Part shown: one piece after another, positions 38,386 to 47,200 of the stretch
Layout: each line of letters opens with the position of its first letter
Position numbering within the stretch: position 1 is the stretch's first letter
From: Owenia fusiformis
Taxonomy: Eukaryota > Annelida > Polychaeta > Sabellida > Oweniidae
Length of the DNA stretch: 64,000 nucleotides
Reading direction: 5' to 3'
NCBI GenBank assembly: GCA_903813345.2
Contig: CAIIXF020000009.1
Span: 9,792,030 to 9,856,029, forward strand
The notes under the pieces: generated by a model
Seen by the model: the letters and a program-made list of their open reading frames with translations, nothing else
The model's database searches: none
What the model was told of the DNA's origin: nothing
Made by a program: the position numbers and the translations under genes

Positions 38386-39522
38386 ATGAGTACTCTCAAT
38401 TTTTCTCTATTGCAAGGGTACTTTTCTATATTTACAAATGTCAGGGACAATGTTAGGGACGCATCCAGTCGTACTCTCAATTTTTCTTTATGGCAAGGGT
38501 ACTTTTCTATATTTACAAATGTCAGGGACAATGTTAGGGACGCATCCATGCGTACTCTCAATTTTTCTCTATTGCAAGGGTACTTTTCTATATTTACAAA
38601 TGTCAGGGACAATGTTAGGGACGCATCCATGCGTACTCTCAATTTTTGTCTATGGCAAGGGTACTTTTCTATATTTACAAATGTCAGGGACAATGTCAGG
38701 GACGCATCCATGCGTACTCTCAATTTTTCTCTATTGCAAGGGTACTTTTCTATATTTGCAAATGTCAGGGATAATGTCAGGGACGCATCCATGCGTACTC
38801 TCAATTTTTGTCTATGGCAAGGGTACTTTTCTATATTTACAAATGTCAGGGACAATGTCAGGGACGCATCCATGCGTACTCTCAATTTTTCTCTATTGCA
38901 AGGGTACTTTTCTATATTTACAAATGTCAGGGACAATGTCAGGGACGCATCCATGCGTACTCTCAATTTTTCTCTATTGCAAGGGTACTTTTCTATATTT
39001 ACAAATGTCAGGGATAATGTCAGGGACGCATCCATGCGTACTCTCAATTTTTGTCTATGGCAAGGGTACTTTTCTATATATGCAAATGTCAGGGACAATG
39101 TCAGGGACGCATCCATGCGTACTCTCAATTTTTCTCTATTGCAAGGGTACTTTTCTATATTTGCAAATGTCAGGGACAATGTCAGGGACGCATCCATGCG
39201 TACTCTCAATTTTTGTCTATGGCAAGGGTACTTTTCTATATTTACAAATGTCAGGGATAATGTCAGGGACGCATCCATGCGTACTCTCAATTTTTGTCTA
39301 TGGCAAGGGTACTTTTCTATATTTACAAATGTCAGGGATAATGTCAGGGACGCATCCATGCGTACTCTCAATTTTTGTCTATGGCAAGGGTACTTTTCTA
39401 TATTTACAAATGTCAGGGACAATGTCAGGGACGCCTCTATGCGCACTCTCAATTTTTGTCTATGGCAATGGTACTTTTCTATATTTACAAATGTCAGGGA
39501 CAACGTCGGGGATGTACAATAT
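38386..39522. repeat. 81-bp minisatellite, 14 units, open in several frames
   Basis: The unit includes ACTCTCAATTTTTCTCTATT, GCAAGGGTACTTTTCTATAT, TTACAAATGTCAGGGACAAT and GTCAGGGACGCATCCATGCG. Because 81 is a multiple of three and the unit lacks stops in several frames, long frames arise on both strands (27-residue repeats, up to about 400 codons). Two unit types, TCTCTATTGCAAGG and TGTCTATGGCAAGG, alternate irregularly. The coincidence of multiple open frames, lack of cysteine or domain pattern, and no flanking exons argue for a non-coding array. Confidence 0.9.
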
Positions 39523-39934
39523 TCATCCAATCCCAATCGACCTCCGTTAATATTGAATTCGATGTATTATAAGTTGGACACATGTTGTAACGAACATTTG
39601 TCCCTTGGGTAATTTAAATCAGTGATAAAATCATTGGACCATGAAAGATAAAATCGTTTACATCAGAATTCACTGTGAAGGCATTTGTCGATAATGCGAT
39701 ATTTAGATGGATTCCTCAATATGTAAAAACAAAAAGGTGATAGATAAATGAAGCATGTATTGACAATATCAAAACTAAAATTCATTAATTATAAAGATCA
39801 TATGGCGCCATCAATTCACTGACATTTTCGATGTTGCACGATTAATTGTAAACGCCTTTGCTTGGATAGTTAGTTTCACTGGTTTTTACCCTTCGTGCAG
39901 AAGCTCTCTTTTGACTTTCATTGTTTTTAAATTC
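39523..39934. other. No gene seen
   Basis: Unique AT-rich sequence. Confidence 0.4.
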
Positions 39935-40045
39935 CAGGAGGGGTTCACATTTGATAACCTTGGCCCAAAGAAATCGCTAAAATCACTTGAAAAGTGTCCA
40001 GAGTGGTGACCCCCCCCCCCCCCCCTTACACACACACACACACAA
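39935..40045. mobile_element. GGCCCGTA-family fragment plus poly(C)/CA microsatellite
   Basis: CCAGGAGGGGTTCACATTTG, CCTTGGCCCAAAG and AAATCACTTGAAAAGTG match the core of the 2984-3192 element. It runs into about 20 C residues and a CA repeat at 40010-40044. Confidence 0.65.
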
Positions 40046-40850
40046 TCATCCTTTTTCGTCGAGCTGGTTAATATGACCAAACTATCATCAATACTTACTC
40101 ATCCTTGTTCGGGTTCTTGGGGATTTGCTTCGAAATGACCGGTCACCTTCTTATGTTTTTATCTCTGTATACTTTCCATTGGTCTTTAGCCTTATGACTC
40201 TTAGCCTTATATTACGTCTAATGTAGTAGAATCGTAAATTGACCTTTCCAATGGTATATCTCACTAGATACCATCTATTAAGGTTTTAGCTGAAGCATGG
40301 GGGTAAGACTTACTTGACACCCTGATAAGTAAAATCGTTAATTCACTTTCGACAACTGAGATTGTTGACCGGTTAATATGTTACAGATCTGCCAACTTTA
40401 TGGCAGAAAAAATGACTGACCTACAGGTGAAATATTATTCAATCTAAAGTTACAAGAAGTGGTAATGAAACGTAAAACTATTACTGATATGAATGAGTAA
40501 ACAAGCTCGCGATCCTACACTCAATCAAATCTAAGTAAGTTATTTTTCACAAAAAACTATGACATTATTTCTCTTGCCATGCTCTGTCATTTATCAAGCC
40601 CGAGAAATTGAATTCAAACCTGCTATTATGGAGATTGGATCTTTGATCATGAAGCCCTTTATCAATCTTTACATAGATGAAGTCAACACTAAAAGGAGAA
40701 TTACTCAAACTTCTCACTAAAAGGATTGATCAATACAACAAGTACTCTTTTGAAAATGACAGGCCATTTAATGCAAACATAGTGACAATATTTATTGTGA
40801 AGAATGAAGATAAGGGTATTTTACAATTCTTTGAACCACCTCAGATTACA

Positions 40851-41010
40851 CTGGCGGATCCAAAGGCTAACAAAAATGGGGCCCAAATTTTGAACATTAA
40901 AGGCCTTATTATGCTAAAAAGGCCAATTTTTAAGGCTATACAAACTTTTTGGGAACCTAAAATATTTTCGGGGCCCACAAAAAGCGGGGGAGGGTGGGCC
41001 ATTTTGCTAC
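40851..41010. mobile_element. GGCGGATCC-type non-autonomous element, copy
   Basis: Starts CTGGCGGATCCAAAGG and contains repeated GGCCC/GGGCCC blocks (GGGGCCCAAATTTT, AAAAAGGCC, GGGGCCCACAAAAAG). Related pieces at 48.89 and 54.43-54.57 kb have the same GGCGGATCC terminus. Right border uncertain. Confidence 0.5.
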
Positions 41011-41565
41011 TTAGATGAACAAATTGTTTTGCAGATTATACCCAATCAAATGTGAGTGTATATTATATTTGATTAGATAAAGAAAAATATTGCCAATTGT
41101 ATTCATTTCCTTGAGGGAAACACATCTACGAGATGGTCTGAAGCCTACTCTCATACTACTAGTATACGTAATGAAACTATGAAATATACCGAGGTCATCC
41201 TCCGATCACAGGGCTTCAAAATCCAGAATATATTCTTTCTTTTTACCCGAAGGAGGTACATACCTGCTTAGGATGTACTGAGGTTTTCAATATGTGCATT
41301 AAGGTGACATCTATTTGAAGAAATGCGTCAGAAAAGACAGAACGTGTCCCAGGGTTTGTTTGCAAATGTCAGAAAAGGTAGATTATCAGGAATACATTGT
41401 AAAGTTACAATAACATTGTGGATGTCTGTTCATGGGAAAGTTGATAAATTAGTTTTTCCATGAACAGGGGCAACTTTGACATTTTTGAATTCATAAATTT
41501 TTAACTGTGAAATTAAATGTCTCGTTCATATCATAAATGTATTTGGAATTACAATTAAATATATT
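41011..41565. other. No gene seen
   Basis: Unique AT-rich sequence. Confidence 0.4.
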
Positions 41566-42700
41566 ATATTACTCATTACAATTTATTGTGGTTACATCGG
41601 CATATAGAACACTTATGTTGCATTGTATAACTCATTATAATTTATTGTAGTTACATTGGCATATAGAATACTTATGTTACAGTATATGACTCATTATAAT
41701 TTATTGTAGTTACATTGGCATATAGAATACTTATGTTGCATTTTATAAATCATTATAATTTATTGTAGTTACATTGGCATATATAATACTTATGTTGCAT
41801 TTTATAACTCATTATAATTTATTGTAGTTACATTGGCATATAGAATACTTATGTTGCATTATATAACTCATTATAGTTTATTGTAGTTACATAGGCATAT
41901 AGAATACTTATGTTGCATTTTATAACTCATTATAATTTATTGTAGTTACATTGGCATATAGAATACTTATGTTGCATTATATAACTCATTATAGTTTATT
42001 GTAGTTACATAGGCATATAGAATACTTATGTTGCATTTTATAACTCATTATAATTTATTGCAGTTACATTGGCATATAGAATACTTATGTTGCATTATAT
42101 AACTCATTATAGTTTATTGTAGTTACATTGGCATATAGAATACTTTTGTTCCATTATATAACTCATTATAGTTTATTGTAGTTACATAGGCATATAGAAT
42201 ACTTATGTTGCATTATATAACTCATTATATTTTATTGTAGTTACATAGGCATATATAATACTTATGTTGCATTATATAACTCATTGTAATTTATTGTAGT
42301 TACATTGGCATATAGAATACTTATGTTGCATTATATAACTCATTGTAATTTATTGTATTTACTTTGGCATATAGAATACTTATTTTGCCTGAACATATTA
42401 CTCATTACAATTTATTGTAGTTACATTGGCATATAGATTACTTATGTTGTGTGAACATATTACTCATTACAATTTATTGTAGTTACATTGGCATATAGAA
42501 TACTTATGTTGCCAGAACATAATACTCATTACAATTTATTGTAGTTACATTGGCATATCGATTAATTATGTTGCGTGAACATATTACTCATTACAATTTA
42601 TTGTAGTTACATTGGCATATAGATTACTTATGTTGTGTGAACATATTACTCATTACAATTTATCGTAGTTATATTGGCATATATATTACTTGTGTAGTGT
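41566..42700. repeat. About 59-bp minisatellite, about 19 copies
   Basis: Unit: TAACTCATTATAATTTATTG, TAGTTACATTGGCATATAGA, ATACTTATGTTGCATTA. Units with TTGGCATAT and TAGGCATAT alternate in the middle, and the right end has a longer variant with GTGAACATAT. On the minus strand nearly every unit contains AATAAA. An isolated diverged unit at about 43136-43175 abuts the 3' end of the PL8 gene. Confidence 0.93.
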
Positions 42701-42895
42701 TACATGTACATAGTATCACACTACCCTACTCCCATACTGTACAACATTAGATTTCCCAGACCCCGGCTTTCCATGGGAAGATTGTTGAAGGGTTGAAGAA
42801 TCGCAGATATTGAAGTTCACATTTTACCCATTTTCAGTGATGTTTCGTTAGGGCTTATAATTTCTGCAAATTTCAACACAAATATAGAGAATACC

Positions 42896-43069
42896 CGGTG
42901 TGAAAGAAATTATGGTCTTCTGGGGATTATGGTCCCCTTTCTAAACGGCCCTTATTGGCCCTGATTGTGTATAAGATAATAAGGGAAAGGGTTGTATTTA
43001 GATCACCATATAAATCAATGGAGAGTAGGACCATAATTTGAGAGGACCTCCTACCCTTTTACACCGGTC
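42896..43069. repeat. Imperfect inverted repeat
   Basis: CCGGTGTGAAAGAAATTATG and GACCATAATTTGAGAGGACC..TTTTACACCGG are mirror-like. Probably a small degraded MITE downstream of the PL8 gene. Confidence 0.5.
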
Positions 43070-43150
43070 CATTCGCAACTTCATTGTTCCCTGTAACCCT
43101 TTTTAAGAAATACAAGCTACAATGTAGGATAGTATGATTACTCATTAGAA

Positions 43151-43156
43151 TTTATT
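43151..43156 (-). terminator. Probable poly(A) signal of the PL8 gene
   Basis: AATAAA on the minus strand, about 45 bases past the stop codon. It lies in an isolated unit of the neighbouring 59-bp minisatellite. Confidence 0.5.
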
Positions 43157-43199
43157 TGGCTACATTGGCATATTACTTACATATAACCTTTATCATTGT

Positions 43200-44275
43200 T
43201 TACTTATTTACTGTATAGCTACTGCTATGTTTCTTCTTTACAATAACTACTGCGACAATTGCCACTATACATATTACTGCAATCGGAACAATGATATAAA
43301 TAATTGTGTATCTATTGTCGGGTAAAATGATCGGAACAACTTGAACAACTTCATAAGCCTTGGTTTGACTTTTCCCAGCAACACTTTTATCGTCTGAGAA
43401 ATGGAAAAATACAGAGTGGGTATTTGTTAATGTATTTGCAACTGAGTCGACTCCGGTTATGTTAATACCTGAAAATACAATCTCGATTGTCGCTGTTGAC
43501 TGAGTTGGGAGGGATGTGGTTATTGTCAAGCTGTCATTCACTTGACCGTGCTGGATCATCAAAATACAAGAATTGTTGATTGAGATTTGATAAAAATATT
43601 TTGGGTGTTTTATTGAAAATGGAGCGTTGAATACAACCATTGAGATTATATCAACAGTCTTTTGGTACACCACGTGGCCATCTGAGTCTTGTTGTAGGGT
43701 CTGTGCAGACGGACCACTGGCGTGTTTATCTAATTGTTCGATGGTAACATTTGGGTAAACTATATATGCATACGGTCCAAGCCCGTGTTTAATCCACATT
43801 GCAGTTACATTCAAACGTTTACCATTTGCTGTCCTTTCGTGTGAATCGATACTTGCATCTGCTTCATTTGGAAACACATATCCCATATTGTCGTGGTGAA
43901 TCCATTTGGCATTTTGTATATTTGTAGTAGTGTTCCAGTTTGCATAGAGCGATGATTCTGTTGAATGCTTGTAGGCGATGTTACCATCTTGGACTAGTTG
44001 ATTCAGAGTAGTAATTATTGGTAACGTATCACTACTGCTGCGTAAGAATATATCGCTCCCAAGGCAGACGATTTCATTATCAAAGAAAAACCAAGATTTT
44101 TTCATTGTTATATTGACCGTTGGACGAGCATAAATCATAGCTGCAACACCGTACATACCATCAGAGGCACTACCAACAAAGTTTGCATCACTTATATGAT
44201 GGGGAAAGTTTGGAGTGTCTCCTACTCTCTCCATTCCTTCATGAGGGACCTGCCCTCTATATATAACCGTTGTAC
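43200..44275 (-). CDS. PL8 gene exon 6 (beta-sandwich and membrane anchor)
   Basis: Acceptor TTTTATTATTGCTAG, then TTVIYRGQVPHEG.., the PL8 signature SDGMYGVAAMIYARPTVNI followed by KKSWFFFDNEIVCLGSD, several N-glycosylation sequons, and a hydrophobic helix (IIYIIVPIAVICIVAIVAVV) before KKKHSSSYTVNK-stop. The uninterrupted 357 codons are well preserved. The long frame extends upstream of the acceptor only by chance. Confidence 0.92.
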
Positions 44276-47200
44276 CTAGCAATAATAAAAGCACAATCGT
44301 CATCCAATCAAACAGTAAATATTGCACACCAAATTTACACATATACTGCATATCACAAATAAATAATTAATGAATATCACTACCTTTTGTATCAAAAGTC
44401 TTTTCCTATTAAGGAAAACCTCAAATAATCTTATAGTAAATGACCAGTAAGTTCACACATACTTTAAGGCATATGATATAATACACATTATCCGAAAATT
44501 TTAAGACGATTGATTAAGTTTTACACAAAATATTACATACAGAACATAGCATATACCAAAAACACCGATGTGACTTTTTCCAAGTTTGTGACGACAAACT
44601 TACTCACGATTGCCAAACTGACCAAAGTCTGGCTGACAAAGGTATTTGTATATAAAATGCTAATTATGAGCAATCAGAATATGTTATAGACTCTGTAAAA
44701 TATGATCCTGTTCATGACAGTTGTATATTTCATAAAATAAAGATGTCACTGAAATAGAGGTTCTTATATGAGTACCTGTGCAAGATCCTCCATTCTTGAT
44801 GAGCTTTGATATCGAGTCGAAGTCGAGATAAAGAAACATTATCAAAATGGGCCCAATTTTTTTTCTTGGCCCACCCAAGGGGGGGGGCACAGTTTGTTTT
44901 GTAGAATTAGCATGGATACTCATGGCAACGGTGTGTCCATCGCCATGTTGTTGTTTGTGTTTATAGACCAGTGATGTCACAAGTAAATCTCATCTTGCAC
45001 GTGACTTTTTAGGATGAAAGATGGCAATATCTTGAATGGGGTAAAGATGGCTGTATCTCTGTTAGTCATATGAGAAAGCTGTATAATAACAATGCAAAAG
45101 TCCTTACACTTGTGTCTTAAAACAATGCTGCCTAAATGTTCATTGTTATGCAGTATTCCCTTAATTCTTACCACTTTCCTGCCCAATGAAATCAATTAGT
45201 AAACTTTTGTGACAAATGTGTCAATTTGATTTCTCATGGGTTTATCTTCTCAATATTCTTGATGTAATTTTTGTATTTAATTCAAATGAATCTATCATAT
45301 TTTCATTTTATTGCAATAATTTTGAATCATAATGCATCGAACATTGATACATTAATGATAGCAGTGCTTCGTGATGACCATTCTGGTATGCCAGAGCCCC
45401 TCTTATCTGCCGTTTGCGAGAGAACTTTGGAAGGAAAAAGACAAAGGGGGCGCGGCTATCGCGATGCGTGATGACATATATCTGAATTCCTCAAATAAAT
45501 AGGGCTGTTTATGAAATGTATGGGGACATCCATAGTATATTAAATAACATATTTTGCTCATAATTAGCATTAACGACTTTTGTCTGCGTACTTTTACAGA
45601 GCAACCTGTTTTAAAGTGATTTTGGTCAGTTTGGCGATCCGGGGTAAGTTTGACGTCACAAACTTGGAAAAAGTCACATCGGTGTTCTAGGTATATGTAA
45701 TGTTCTAAATGTGATATTTTGATTAAAAATTAATCAACTGTCTCTACATTTACACAGAATGTGTATTATATGCCTTAAATTATGTGTGAAAAGTTTCATT
45801 AAGTTTACTTGCCATTTACAAAAGTTATTTGAGGTTTTTCTTAATAGGAAGACTTTTGATACAGAGGGTGGGTAAAAATCTTTTGTTAAATACCTGGAAT
45901 TTTTTCCCAGTCATAATGTTGGAAAACTTCGTTGTATCTGGATCCAAACTCGTGGTCATCTTGTAAAAATGTAGTGAATCCATCTCCGGTGTAATACCTA
46001 CATGAAGAGCACAAAAGTGTAATACCTACATGAAGAGCAAAGGTAATACCTACATGAAGAGCACAAAGGTGTAATACCTACATGAAGAGCACAAAGGTGT
46101 AATACTTACATGAAGAGCACAAAGGTGTAATACCTACATGAAGAGCACAAAGGTGTAATACCTACATGAAGAGCACAAAAAGGTGTAATACCTACATGAA
46201 GAGCACAAAGGTGTAATACTTACATGAAGAGCACAAAGGTGTAATACCTACATGAAGAGCACAAAGGTGTAATACCTACATGAAGAGCACAAAGGTGTAA
46301 TACCTACATGAAGAGCACCAAGGTGTAATACCTACATGAAGAGCACAAAGGTGTAATACCTACATGAAGAGCACAAAGGTGTAATACCTACATGAAGAGC
46401 ACAAAGGTGTAATACCTACATGAAGAGCACAAAAAGGTGTAATACCTACATGAAGAGCACAAAGGTGTAATACTTACATGAAGAGCACAAAGGTGTAATA
46501 CCTACATGAAGAGCACAAAGGTGTAATACCTACATGAAGAGCACAAAGGTGTAATACCTACATGAAGAGCACCAAGGTGTAATACCTACATGAAGAGCAC
46601 CAAGGTGTAATACCTACATGAAGAGCACCAGGGTGTGTTTATTTTGATTACTGATGCACCTATCATAGCCGAAATTTTATACATTAGGGATAAACTATGA
46701 ATATTGGTTTTTAGGAGAAATAATAGTCGAGGCCGCTTGGCAAATAATGGTAGAGAGTCTTGCATCAAGACTGTAGACCCAGCCCTTGTTGCTAGACTAG
46801 GTACAGTATGACTTACCCGTTTGCATTTTGTGTTCTGCGGGCGCTCACCCAAGTTTCTGGTCTAACTGTACGAGAGGAAAACATTCGTACACTCGCCATG
46901 TAGGCTTGCCTATGATGTGCCATCATATCTGAGGCAAATAAAGCCCTGTTACCAACAAGAGCGGTTGACCCGTTAGTTGGTCCATAATTAAGATACCTTG
47001 AAATCACGTTTTCCAGTTCAGCTTTACGGAAATCAAGTATCAACAGCAATTTTGCCACCTAAAAATACACGTGGAAATCATTCAATCGTTATGATTTTCT
47101 TTCTTAGCTTGTATTCGCAAATGCAACTAACGCCTGTCGGGTACCGGATAAACTTACTATTTTGATACCATTTAACTCATTAAATTATGAATGGAATAGT

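Noticed and set aside
38379-39612. Long reading frames of 370-408 codons as a repeat-protein gene
   Set aside because: They are open on both strands and in several frames because the 81-bp unit lacks stops; no splice sites, signal peptide or domain pattern supports coding.
40677-40815. Frame starting MKSTLKGELLKLL.. as an hAT-transposase-like C-terminal piece
   Set aside because: The resemblance is only to a generic helix; no catalytic or dimerisation motif is present and the frame runs into a MITE.
44276-44351. Upstream part of the long PL8 frame (MQYMCKF.. LLLLL) as the true N-terminus
   Set aside because: It is intronic polypyrimidine sequence read as leucines; the acceptor at 44276 and exon 5 ending in WEKIPG restore the conserved PGTT motif.
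45989-46636. Resemblance to a CRISPR array (28-bp repeats)
   Set aside because: Units are contiguous with no unique spacers, and the DNA is intron-bearing animal sequence; it is a minisatellite.
46586-46852. Overlapping frame MGERPQNTKC.. near exon 4
   Set aside because: Shadow of PL8 exon 4 in another frame.
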